DNA of 64,000 nt from UBA4742 sp963785815 (GTDB lineage Bacteria > Actinomycetota > Acidimicrobiia > Acidimicrobiales > Acidimicrobilacustridaceae), in assembly GCA_963785815.1 (NCBI GenBank), contig CAWAWN010000001.1, forward strand, positions 1 through 64,000. Direction: 5' to 3'. The translations under genes and the position numbers were made by a program. The notes beneath the pieces are model-generated. The model saw nothing but the letters and a program-made list of their open reading frames with translations. It was not told the DNA's origin and made no database searches. Positions 32,961 to 40,578 of this stretch are shown in pieces (the first letter of the stretch is position 1; every line of letters starts with the position of its first letter).

Positions 32961-34037
32961 ATGGAACAGCCACTGCTGGCGGTCGCCGCCTTGGCTTGTG
33001 TGGTCGCGGCTGCCGTCTGGGGCCGGTCGGCCCGATACCGCCTGCGTGTGCTGCGCCGGGTCGAGGCCGAGTCCCAGGACCCGGACCTGCAGGCCATCGC
33101 CCGCTCCGACTACCGCAAGGACCTGCACACCACGATCCTCTACGGGATCCTGGCCGTGGTGTGCGCCGTCGACTCGGTGGCCCACACCACCGACGCCGTG
33201 CTCGTGCTGCTGGTGGTGGCCGTCCCGGCGGTCGTGTCCATCGTGCTGGGCCGCAACTTCGTGAGGGAGGCCCGCCTCGAGGTCATGCGCTCCGAGCTCG
33301 AGCGCCGCGCCCAGGAGGTGCTGGTGCAGGACGAGCTGGCCCCGCGGCGGTGGGCCGACCGCCTGGCACCCGACGACCTGCCCGACATCGCCGGGTTCGA
33401 GCTGGGCCGGGTCTACCAGGCTGGGTCGGGACTCATGGCCGGCGACTTCTACGACGTGTGCCGACTCAGCCCCACCCGCATCGCCGCCGTCATCGGCGAC
33501 GTGACCGGCCACGGCATCGACCCGGCCATCACCGCCTTCCAGGCCAAGTACCTGCTGCGGGTCTTCCTGCGCCAGTTCCGCGATCCGGCCCAGGCCCTCG
33601 AGGAGCTCAACGCCCAGATGTCGGCGCTGGGTCGCCACGAGGAGTTCATCTCGCTGTGCGTGGTGGTGTTCGATACCGAGGCCGGGGCCCTGCGCTTCGC
33701 CTCGGCCGGGCACCCCATCGCCTGGCTGTGGCACGAGCGCGACGTGAACCCGCTGGCCGCCACCGGTCCGCTGCTCATGCTCGACGCCACGGCCACCTAC
33801 TACAGCCGGGAGGTGCGCCTCGACCCGAACGACCTCTGCCTGCTCTACACCGACGGGTTGGCCGAGGCCCGCAACGGCGACCAGCTCTTCGGCGAGGAGC
33901 GGGTCGCCACCCAGCTCCGGCGGGATCCGGGGGTGGCGCCCGACGTGCTGTGCAAGTCGTTGCTGGAGGCGGCCCGGGACTTCTCCCGGGGTCCCATCAC
34001 CGATGACGTGGCCATCCTGGCCGTCCGGCGCGTCTGA
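32961..34037 (+). CDS. Membrane PP2C/SpoIIE-type serine phosphatase
   Basis: 358 aa. One membrane segment near residues 5-22 and two closely spaced ones at ~56-95 precede a cytosolic SpoIIE phosphatase domain (~145-358). Metal-binding motifs 'MAGDFYDV', 'IGDVTGHG', 'FASAGHP' and 'GPITDDVAIL' are complete. Such proteins (RsbU-like) dephosphorylate anti-anti-sigma factors to start a stress or developmental response. No sensor domain beyond the membrane part and no sigma regulators adjacent. Confidence 0.87.
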   Translation: MEQPLLAVAALACVVAAAVWGRSARYRLRVLRRVEAESQDPDLQAIARSDYRKDLHTTILYGILAVVCAVDSVAHTTDAVLVLLVVAVPAVVSIVLGRNFVREARLEVMRSELERRAQEVLVQDELAPRRWADRLAPDDLPDIAGFELGRVYQAGSGLMAGDFYDVCRLSPTRIAAVIGDVTGHGIDPAITAFQAKYLLRVFLRQFRDPAQALEELNAQMSALGRHEEFISLCVVVFDTEAGALRFASAGHPIAWLWHERDVNPLAATGPLLMLDATATYYSREVRLDPNDLCLLYTDGLAEARNGDQLFGEERVATQLRRDPGVAPDVLCKSLLEAARDFSRGPITDDVAILAVRRV

Positions 34038-34044
34038 CCCAGCC

Positions 34045-35583
34045 GTGGCGCCCGACCCCGAACCCGGATCAGATCTGGCGCGCCTGGCCGTCCGGGCCCG
34101 CCGAGGCAACCTGGATGCCGGCGGGGCCAAGCTCGAGGCCCAGCACAAGCTGTTCGTGCGCGACCGCCTCGACCTGTTGCTCGACCTGGGGTCGTTCGTG
34201 GAGGACGGCCTGCTGGCGAACGCCGCGGCCGGGGACCTGCCCGCCGACGGCGTGGTGACCGGTCTGGGCACCGTCGAGGGCCGGCCGGTGTGCGTCATGG
34301 CCAACGACCCCACGGTCAAGGCTGGTTCGTGGGGGGCGCGCACGGTCGAGAAGATCGTGCGCCTCACCGAGCGGGCTCTGCGCGACGAGCTGCCCGTGTT
34401 CTGGCTGGTCGACTCGGCCGGCGCCCGCATCACCGACCAGGTCGAGCTCTTCCCGGGCCGTCGGGGGGCGGGCCGAATCTTCTACAACCAGGTGCGACTG
34501 TCGGGCCGGGTGCCCCAGGTCTGCTGCCTGTTCGGGCCGTCGGCCGCTGGCGGGGCCTACATCCCGGCCTTCTGTGACCTGGTGATCATGGTGGAGGGCA
34601 ACGCCTCGATGTACCTGGGGTCTCCCCGCATGGCCGAGATGGTGATCGGGGAGGTGGCCACCCTCGAGGAGATGGGTGGGGCCCGCATGCACGCCACGGT
34701 GTCGGGCTGTGGCGACAACCTGGCCGCCGACGACGCCGAGGCCATCGAGGCGGCCAAGGCCTGGTTCTCGTACCTGCCCGACCGGTGGCGCGACGCCCCG
34801 CCCACCTACCAGGACCAGGCCCCGGCCCGGCCGCTCACCGCCCGCGTGGTGCCGGTGGAGGAGGCGCAGGGCTACGACATGCACGCGCTGATCGACGGGG
34901 TGGTCGACGCCGAGAGCTTCTTCGAGATCAAGCCGCTGTTCGCCCCCGAGCTGGTCGTGGGCCTGGCTCGCCTGGGCGGCCGCCCGATCGGGGTGGTGGC
35001 CAACAACCCCATGCACAAGGGCGGCGTGCTGTTCGTCGACTCGGCCGACAAGGCGGCCCGGTTCATCTGGTTCTGCGACGCCTTCAACCTGCCGCTGGTG
35101 TTCCTGGCCGACGTGCCCGGATTCATGGTGGGCACCGAGGTCGAGCGCCAGGGCATCATCCGCCACGGAGCCAAGATGATCACCGCGGTGAGCGAGGCCA
35201 CCGTGCCCAAGGTGTCGGTCATCGTGCGCAAGGCGTACGGCGCCGGCCTCTACGCCATGGCCGGTCCCGCCTTCGACCCCGAAGCCACCTTGGCCCTGCC
35301 CACGGCCAAGATCGCGGTCATGGGTCCCGAGGCCGCGGTCAACGCCGTGTTCGCCAACCGCATCGCCGCCATCGAGGACCCTGGCGAGCGCGACGCGTTC
35401 GTGGCCGAGCAGCGTCGCCTGTACGAGGCCGACGTCGACCTGGCGCGCCTGGCGTCGGAGCTGGTGGTCGACGCCGTGGTCGAGTTCGGCGACCTGCGCG
35501 GCGAGCTCATCGCCCGCCTGGCCTGCGCCGGCGGGGCTCGGCGCGACCTCACCCAACGCCACCACGGCGTCCCCCCGGTCTGA
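34045..35583 (+). CDS. Acyl-CoA carboxylase carboxyltransferase (beta) subunit
   Basis: 512 aa with the two crotonase-like halves of propionyl/acetyl-CoA carboxylase beta chains. 'PSAAGGAYIPAFCD' forms the first oxyanion hole and 'ADVPGFMVGTEVERQGIIRHGAKM' (split) the second, 'KAYGAGLYAMAG' is also conserved. It transfers carboxyl from biotin to an acyl-CoA. The biotin carboxylase/BCCP alpha subunit is not in this window, so it works with a distant partner. GTG 34045 is 7 bp after the phosphatase stop; the frame open upstream is inside that gene. Confidence 0.9.
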   Translation: MAPDPEPGSDLARLAVRARRGNLDAGGAKLEAQHKLFVRDRLDLLLDLGSFVEDGLLANAAAGDLPADGVVTGLGTVEGRPVCVMANDPTVKAGSWGARTVEKIVRLTERALRDELPVFWLVDSAGARITDQVELFPGRRGAGRIFYNQVRLSGRVPQVCCLFGPSAAGGAYIPAFCDLVIMVEGNASMYLGSPRMAEMVIGEVATLEEMGGARMHATVSGCGDNLAADDAEAIEAAKAWFSYLPDRWRDAPPTYQDQAPARPLTARVVPVEEAQGYDMHALIDGVVDAESFFEIKPLFAPELVVGLARLGGRPIGVVANNPMHKGGVLFVDSADKAARFIWFCDAFNLPLVFLADVPGFMVGTEVERQGIIRHGAKMITAVSEATVPKVSVIVRKAYGAGLYAMAGPAFDPEATLALPTAKIAVMGPEAAVNAVFANRIAAIEDPGERDAFVAEQRRLYEADVDLARLASELVVDAVVEFGDLRGELIARLACAGGARRDLTQRHHGVPPV

Positions 35584-35592
35584 GCGGTCGTC

Positions 35593-35796
35593 GTGCCCTG
35601 GTGTGAGGACTGCGCCAAGTTCTGGAACCCCAACTCGATGCCGCCCGACGGCACCTGTCCATCGTGCGGGCGCCTGATCGGGGATCCCCCCAAGGCCCAG
35701 AAGGTGCCCTGGCACTTCTGGCTGATACTGGTGGCCCTGGGCATCTACCTGGCCTACCGCGCCTTCCAGGGCGTGGAGTGGCTCATCCACCGTTAG
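35593..35796 (+). CDS. Small zinc-ribbon membrane protein
   Basis: 67 aa. A four-Cys ribbon 'CEDCAKFWNPNSM' ... 'CPSCGRLIG' (CxxC-x15-CxxC) is followed by one transmembrane helix (~40-58, 'WHFWLILVALGIYLAYRAF') and a short basic tail. Start GTG 35593, 9 bp after the carboxyltransferase, so likely co-transcribed. The compact ribbon-plus-TM design recurs in actinobacteria; function unknown. Confidence 0.75.
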   Translation: MPWCEDCAKFWNPNSMPPDGTCPSCGRLIGDPPKAQKVPWHFWLILVALGIYLAYRAFQGVEWLIHR

Positions 35797-35797
35797 C

Positions 35798-35853
35798 CGG
35801 ACCCGGTCGGGGGATCCTCGCCTGCGGTCTGGCGACCGAAGGAGTCGGGTCCG
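35798..35853 (+). terminator. Nested hairpin after the zinc-ribbon gene
   Basis: cggaccc (35798-35804) pairs with gggtccg (35847-35853), enclosing an inner stem cggtc/gaccg (35825-35829 with 35834-35838). It could end the der-to-zinc-ribbon transcript, but no T-run follows. Confidence 0.3.
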
Positions 35854-35871
35854 AGCTGGGGAGGGTGTGGC

Positions 35872-36012
35872 ATGTCTGCAGACGGTGGCCGGGAGATGGT
35901 GGAGGTGACTCGGGCCGACTGGGAGGCCATGCACAGACGCATGGAACGCCTCGAGCGGGCGGCTGGCGTGTCGGCGGACGAGCCGACGACGTCAGCGGCG
36001 TTCTACCAGTAG
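35872..36012 (+). CDS. Small helical protein (weak)
   Basis: 46 aa from ATG 35872 with a GGGGAGGG-like ribosome site ~10 bases upstream. 'TRADWEAMHRRMERLERAAG' predicts one amphipathic helix resembling the coiled-coil piece of short actinobacterial proteins, and it ends in a polar tail. No transmembrane segment or known domain. Strong RBS and clean end support reality; length is the main doubt. Confidence 0.45.
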   Translation: MSADGGREMVEVTRADWEAMHRRMERLERAAGVSADEPTTSAAFYQ

Positions 36013-36064
36013 GGACCGGCCATCGTCTCCGGCAGGACGAACATAGGTTCGATATCGTGGGACG

Positions 36065-36259
36065 ATGGACTTCGGCACCGAGCAGTGGCAACTGGAGAAC
36101 TGTCGACGCGCCCTGGCCATGGCTCCCGGCCACGGCCAGGCGCCGGTCACCAACAGCGAGCTGGAACGCCTGGTGGCCCGCCTGCAGCGGGCCGAGGCCG
36201 AGCTCGCTCACCTGGACGCGGGCCCCTACCAGGACCGCTCCGAAGCCCGGGGGGACTAG
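36065..36259 (+). CDS. Small hypothetical protein
   Basis: 64 aa from ATG 36065. A single long helix 'NSELERLVARLQRAEAELAH' forms a short leucine-heptad coiled coil, and the N-terminus 'DFGTEQWQLENCRRALAMA' is also helical. GC3 is high, as in real genes here. No family recognised; it precedes the polysaccharide deacetylase by 57 bp. Confidence 0.5.
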   Translation: MDFGTEQWQLENCRRALAMAPGHGQAPVTNSELERLVARLQRAEAELAHLDAGPYQDRSEARGD

Positions 36260-36316
36260 CCTGCCCCGCACAGTGGTACGGGATCGGTGGTCGGACAACT
36301 GGGGACGTCAACCGCG

Positions 36317-37138
36317 ATGAGATTGCGCCGTTGGACGAGACATGACGAGGACCAGGCGGAGGTGGAGCGCGCCCGGCACGCCTGGCCGGACGGATGCAAG
36401 GGGGCGTTGAGCCTCTCGTTCGACGATGCCCGCCGATCGCAGGTCGACCTCGGGTTGGCCATCCTCGCCCAGCTGGACGTGGCCGCCACCTTCTTCGTGC
36501 TCCCCAGCGGCGTCAACCAGGACCGGCGCAGCTGGTCCGAGGTGGTGGGCGCGGGTCACGAGGTCGGCAACCACACCGCTCGCCACCCCTGCAGCGCCAA
36601 CTTCGCCTGGTCGCGCCGCCACGCCATCGAGGACCTGACCCTCGACGACATGGCCGTCGAGATCGACGACGCCGACACCTGGATCACCCAGACCTTCGGG
36701 GTGGCGCCCCGCACCTTCGCCTACCCCTGTGGCCACACCCACGTGGGTCGGGGGAGCGAAGCCCGCAGCTTCGTGCCGTTGGTGGCCGACCGCTACCTCG
36801 CCGCCCGCACCTTCAACGACGTGGCGGTCAACTCGCCGGTGTATGGCGACTTGGCCCAGGTGAACGCCATGTGCAGCGACGGACTCGGGCTCGACCAGCT
36901 GCTACCGATCCTCGAGGCGACCGTCGACTGCGGCTCGTGGCTGGTGCTGGGCGGCCACGAGGTGGGCCGCAAGCCCGGTGACGAGACCACGCTGGAGACC
37001 ACCCTCGTCGGCCTCGTCGAGTGGTGCCGGGCCAACGGGGTCTGGATCGACACCCTGGGCAACGTCGCCGCTCGGGTGCAGGCCCACCAGGACGCCGAGC
37101 AGAGCGAGCCCGTGTCGCACCCGTCGGCCACCGCCTGA
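36317..37138 (+). CDS. Polysaccharide deacetylase family protein
   Basis: 273 aa NodB-homology domain. 'LSLSFDDARRSQ' (residues ~32-43) supplies the catalytic Asp pair and 'GNHTARHPCS' (~83-92) the metal-binding His residues; 'RTFAYPCGHT' is motif 3 and 'LGGHEVG' a C-terminal His motif. It removes N- or O-acetyl groups from a glycan such as peptidoglycan or exopolysaccharide. No signal peptide is evident, which is unusual for a wall-directed enzyme. ATG 36317 preferred over GTG 36287 since upstream residues are unlike the family. Confidence 0.82.
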   Translation: MRLRRWTRHDEDQAEVERARHAWPDGCKGALSLSFDDARRSQVDLGLAILAQLDVAATFFVLPSGVNQDRRSWSEVVGAGHEVGNHTARHPCSANFAWSRRHAIEDLTLDDMAVEIDDADTWITQTFGVAPRTFAYPCGHTHVGRGSEARSFVPLVADRYLAARTFNDVAVNSPVYGDLAQVNAMCSDGLGLDQLLPILEATVDCGSWLVLGGHEVGRKPGDETTLETTLVGLVEWCRANGVWIDTLGNVAARVQAHQDAEQSEPVSHPSATA

Positions 37139-37243
37139 TCCTGGATCCGGCCCGACGGGGAGGGCGATCACCCGGACCGATCCGAAGGCCCCGGTATCCG
37201 ATTCGTCCTAGGGTGGTGGCGTCACCTGGAGGGGACGAGCACC

Positions 37244-38572
37244 ATGGGCGAACAGCGCAGTGAGCAGCCCGCCGGCGAGGGCGGAGTGGGGGAGACGACG
37301 CCACCCAGGGCCCCGGGAACCGGCCCGGCCCGCGAACCGGCGGTCATCGACCTGCGCTCGACGTCGCAGTCGGACGCCTCCGGCGAGGATGCGCCGACCG
37401 GGTGGCGACCGGGGGAGGGATGGCGGCGCGAAGGTTCGGGCGTGGCGCTGCGCCTGGCCGTGGCCCCCAGCGGCGAGCTCGACGTCCGCCTCCCGGCCAT
37501 GTTCGCGGCCGAGGACGGGGGTGGCACCGCCACGGTGTCGGTGTTCGAGCCCGCGATCGACGACGCGGACCTGGACTCGGTCAACCAGCACCTGGCTGTC
37601 CACACGCTCGAACCCTCGGGCTGGCCGACGGCGCTGGCCCGGGCCGTCGACCTGGTGGAGCTCTCCCGGCCCACCCCCATCGCCCGACGGGCGTCGGTGG
37701 GCGAGCTGCTGAGCATCCAGCTGCGGGACCACTGCACCGAGCTGCTGGCCAACGAGGGTGGGGTTCGGGCCGGCGTGGGCGAATCGGTCCACCGCATGCG
37801 GGTCGCCTGCCGGCGGCTGCGCAGCCTGCTGGCCACCTACCGCCCGTGGCTGCGGGGCAGCCGTGTCGAGCGCCTGCGCGGCGAGCTGGGTCTGCTGTCC
37901 CAGGCTCTCGGGCGGGCTCGTGACACCGACGTGCTCCACCACCGCCTCGACCAGGAGATCGCCGCCCTGCCCCAGGAGCTGGTCGTGGGCCCGGTGCTCG
38001 CGCGCGTCGATCGCCAGCTGCGGGCTCGGGAGACGGCGGCGTTCGAGCTCATCTGGGCCGACCTGGACAGCGAGCGCTACCAGCAGATGGTCGAGCGGCT
38101 GGGTCGGCTGGCCAGCAACCCACCCCTGGCCGCGCACGCCAGGCGCCGCGCCGGCTCCGTGCTGACCGGTCGGATCGCCGAGGACGGTCGCCGGGTGCGC
38201 CGGGCGCACGCAGCCTACTCGCGCGGCCGGGACTCCGGGCGCAGCGAGCTCCTCCTCCACGAGGTGCGCAAGTCGGCCAAGCGGGCGCGCTACGCGGCCG
38301 AGTCGGCCCAGCCCGTCCTGGGTCGACCGGCGGTCCGCATGGCCAAGCGGATGCAGAAGGTCCAAGACGTCCTGGGGCAGAACCAGGACAGCGTGGCGGC
38401 GCGCCTGTTGATCCGCCACCTGGTGTTCCAGGCCCACCTGGCCGGAGAGAACTGCTTCACCTTCGGCCTGGTCTACGGCGTGGAGATGGCTCGTGCTTCC
38501 GAGGCGCGAGCCGCGGCCGAGCCGGCCATCCGCGCCGCGCTGGCGGCCAGCGAGGCGCTGAGCCACCGCTGA
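37244..38572 (+). CDS. CHAD-domain protein
   Basis: 442 aa. The CHAD domain occupies residues ~150-435, with paired helices 'VHRMRVACRRLRSLLATY' and 'LHEVRKSAKRARYAAE' rich in conserved His/Arg/Lys that bind inorganic polyphosphate. Usually a CYTH triphosphatase domain precedes CHAD; here residues ~1-150 are a disordered, acidic stretch followed by a short beta-rich segment without CYTH motifs (no ExExK). It probably binds polyphosphate granules. Convergent with the DUF4082 gene. Confidence 0.85.
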   Translation: MGEQRSEQPAGEGGVGETTPPRAPGTGPAREPAVIDLRSTSQSDASGEDAPTGWRPGEGWRREGSGVALRLAVAPSGELDVRLPAMFAAEDGGGTATVSVFEPAIDDADLDSVNQHLAVHTLEPSGWPTALARAVDLVELSRPTPIARRASVGELLSIQLRDHCTELLANEGGVRAGVGESVHRMRVACRRLRSLLATYRPWLRGSRVERLRGELGLLSQALGRARDTDVLHHRLDQEIAALPQELVVGPVLARVDRQLRARETAAFELIWADLDSERYQQMVERLGRLASNPPLAAHARRRAGSVLTGRIAEDGRRVRRAHAAYSRGRDSGRSELLLHEVRKSAKRARYAAESAQPVLGRPAVRMAKRMQKVQDVLGQNQDSVAARLLIRHLVFQAHLAGENCFTFGLVYGVEMARASEARAAAEPAIRAALAASEALSHR

Positions 38573-38605
38573 GATCCATCCGGCTCGACCGCGTGGGTTC
38601 GGTCC

Positions 38606-38633
38606 GGCCGGCAGGCGAAGGCCACCTGCGGCC
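38606..38633. terminator. Hairpin between convergent CHAD and DUF4082 genes
   Basis: ggccggcagg (38606-38615) pairs with cctgcggcc (38625-38633) with one bulged base and a 9-base loop. Its position midway between two facing stop codons (38572 and 38658) suggests a bidirectional terminator. Confidence 0.4.
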
Positions 38634-38657
38634 TCGACGTGCCCGACCGCCGCCGCT

Positions 38658-40337
38658 TCACCGCACGGCCAGCGCCACGGCGAAGGCGGAGATGCGACCG
38701 AGCGAGGCCGTCACCAGGCTCAGCCCTGGACCGGGCGCGCTCAGCAGCCCGGTGGGGCTGACCGACGTGCGGGCGCCGGGGGGCAGGCTCCAGGGCGGCA
38801 CGCTCCAGGTGGCCAGGTCGGTCACGTTCAGGCGGGTCCCGTTGGTCAACCAGGCGGTGAGCGTCAGCTGGCGGGTCTGGCCGGTTCGCAGGAGCACCAG
38901 CGGGGGGTCGACGAGGGCGAAGGCCACCGGGTTGACCACGGTGACCTGGGTCGACCCGGTGAGGCCGTCGACGGCGACCGAGACGATGGCCGACCCCACG
39001 CCGTGGGCGCTGACGGTGCCGGTCGACGACACGCTGGTCAGGGCGGGGTTCGAGCTGGTCCAGGTCGCGGTGGCGGTCACGTCCCTGGACGACCCGTCGC
39101 TGAAGCCCTCTGTGGCCCGCAGCTGCTCGGACAGCCCCTTCGGCACCTGCGCCTGCGGGGCGCTGACGGTCAGGCTGACCGGTACCGGGGCCGGGGTGAA
39201 GGCCACGTCTACCCAGTAGTCATCCCCGTTGAAGGTGCCGGTCGGGAACGCGGGTGTGGGGCTGTAGACGAACAACCCGTTGGGCGTGTCCGGGTTCCCA
39301 CCCGGCGCGCTCAGCGGCGGGGCCACGTAGCCGCTGTTGGTGAAGTAGCCGTCGTCGACCGAGTAGTGGCCGGTGTCGGTGTGGTAGCCGGCCACGTAGG
39401 TGGTGCCGGCGGTGACGGCCACGGGCTGGGAGAAGGTGACCTGCTGCCAGCCGCTGGTCGTCTCGTCGGTGAAGGTGGCCTGGGCCAGCAGCGTGCCGTC
39501 CGAGGTCCAAAGGCTGCCGATGTGCTCGCCGGTGTTGGCCGAGGACTTGTAGAAGCGCACGCCGTCGACGAAGCCGTTGGTGGTCGAGCTGAACTGCACG
39601 CCGAGCTCGACCGACGCCGGATCGCCCGAGTCGACCACGGTCGGGGTCACGTCCGGTCCCCACAACGAGGTGGCGGCGGGAGGCGGCGTCGGGGCGGTCT
39701 GGGAGTAGACGACGTCGACCCAGTAGTTGTCGCCGTTGAACGTGCCGGTCGGGAAGGTCGGGGTGGCGCTGTAGGTGAACAGGCCGTTCGGGTCGGTGGC
39801 GTTGCCCGGGGCGGTGAGGGGGCCGTTGGTGTGCGCACCGCCGCTGAAGTAGCCGTCGTCGACCGAGTAGTGGCCGGTGTTGGTGTGGTAGCCGGCCACG
39901 TAGGTGGTGCCGGCGGTGACGGCCACGGGCTGGGAGAAGGCGACCTGTTGCCAGCCGCTGGTCGTCTCGTCGTTGAAGGTGGCCTGGGCCAACAGGGTGC
40001 CGCCCGAGGTCCACAGGCTGCCGACGTGGATGCCGGTGTTGGTCGAGGACTTGTAGAAGCGCACGCCGGAGATGAACCCGTCGGTGGCCGAGCTGAACTG
40101 CACGCCCAACTCGACGGCGTTGGGATCACCCGAGTCGACCGTGACCGGGGTGGTGGCCGACGACCACAGCGAGCAGGGGCACGGGGTGTCGGCCCCCGCC
40201 ACCGCTGGCGTCACGACGGCGCTCACCGTCAGGGCCAGGCCGGCCACCAGGGTCAGCGTGACGGCCACGGTGAGCGCCCGCAACCGTGTGGTCCGTGATC
40301 GGCTCTGCGTCGTCGGTCGGTACACGGGCGTGCTCAT
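38658..40337 (-). CDS. Secreted DUF4082 protein with two Ig-like domains
   Basis: 559 aa. Signal peptide (residues ~1-48, hydrophobic core 'ALTVAVTLTLVAGLALTVSA'), then two DUF4082 domains (~54-212 and ~222-378) that share 'GVRFYKSS', 'GSLWTS', 'AGTTYVAGYHT' and 'FPTGTFNGD.YWVDV', then two bacterial Ig-like (BIG2-type) domains to the end. DUF4082 is a secreted beta-rich domain of unknown function. Nothing anchors it to the membrane, so it is probably released or surface-bound. Regulated, it seems, by the direct repeats at 40392-40429. Confidence 0.85.
   Translation of the reverse strand: MSTPVYRPTTQSRSRTTRLRALTVAVTLTLVAGLALTVSAVVTPAVAGADTPCPCSLWSSATTPVTVDSGDPNAVELGVQFSSATDGFISGVRFYKSSTNTGIHVGSLWTSGGTLLAQATFNDETTSGWQQVAFSQPVAVTAGTTYVAGYHTNTGHYSVDDGYFSGGAHTNGPLTAPGNATDPNGLFTYSATPTFPTGTFNGDNYWVDVVYSQTAPTPPPAATSLWGPDVTPTVVDSGDPASVELGVQFSSTTNGFVDGVRFYKSSANTGEHIGSLWTSDGTLLAQATFTDETTSGWQQVTFSQPVAVTAGTTYVAGYHTDTGHYSVDDGYFTNSGYVAPPLSAPGGNPDTPNGLFVYSPTPAFPTGTFNGDDYWVDVAFTPAPVPVSLTVSAPQAQVPKGLSEQLRATEGFSDGSSRDVTATATWTSSNPALTSVSSTGTVSAHGVGSAIVSVAVDGLTGSTQVTVVNPVAFALVDPPLVLLRTGQTRQLTLTAWLTNGTRLNVTDLATWSVPPWSLPPGARTSVSPTGLLSAPGPGLSLVTASLGRISAFAVALAVR
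39205..40178 (-). repeat. Two tandem DUF4082-encoding repeats
   Basis: Near-identical blocks at ~39703-40178 and ~39205-39672, sharing runs such as the encoded 'GWQQVxFSQPVAVTAGTTYVAGYH'-type segment, reflect recent internal duplication; nucleotide identity is much higher here than among the four copies in the 1,621-aa protein. Confidence 0.75.
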
Positions 40338-40391
40338 GTTGGGTCTCCTCGGGCTCGCGCCAGGCGCCTCGGGGCATCATCGAGCTCTCGC

Positions 40392-40429
40392 CTGGCCTGA
40401 ACCTGAACCCGGGCTGGTGATCGTCTGAA
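40392..40429 (-). promoter_or_regulatory. Four 11-bp-spaced direct repeats (OmpR/PhoB-type operator)
   Basis: Read toward the DUF4082 gene, the 5-mers TTCAG (40429-40425), ACCAG (40418-40414), TTCAG (40407-40403) and GCCAG (40396-40392) recur at exactly 11 bp, one DNA turn. This is the spacing of OmpR/PhoB-family response regulator sites. It ends 55 bp before the start codon. The same arrangement occurs before the 51481 gene. Confidence 0.5.
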
Positions 40430-40443
40430 GTCACCCTCGACGG

Positions 40444-40459
40444 CTGAAGACTTCTTCAG
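40444..40459. promoter_or_regulatory. Palindrome in divergent promoter
   Basis: ctgaaga (40444-40450) and tcttcag (40453-40459) form a 7-bp inverted repeat with a two-base centre, lying 120 bp upstream of the lysyl-oxidase-like gene and in the 241-bp gap shared with the DUF4082 gene. It is a candidate binding site for a dimeric regulator. Confidence 0.35.
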
Positions 40460-40578
40460 GAATCTGTTGTTTACCTCCGGGCAGGGGATCGCGACACTGA
40501 CCCCGTGGCGCGCCGAGCGTCCCGATCTTGCTGGGGAGCCGGACAGCTTGCCGCGACCGACCCCGGGAGGGTTCTGTG

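Noticed and set aside
39205..40178. Possible mobile-element repeat
   Set aside because: The duplicated sequence is entirely coding for two DUF4082 domains in one reading frame, with no terminal repeats or transposase.
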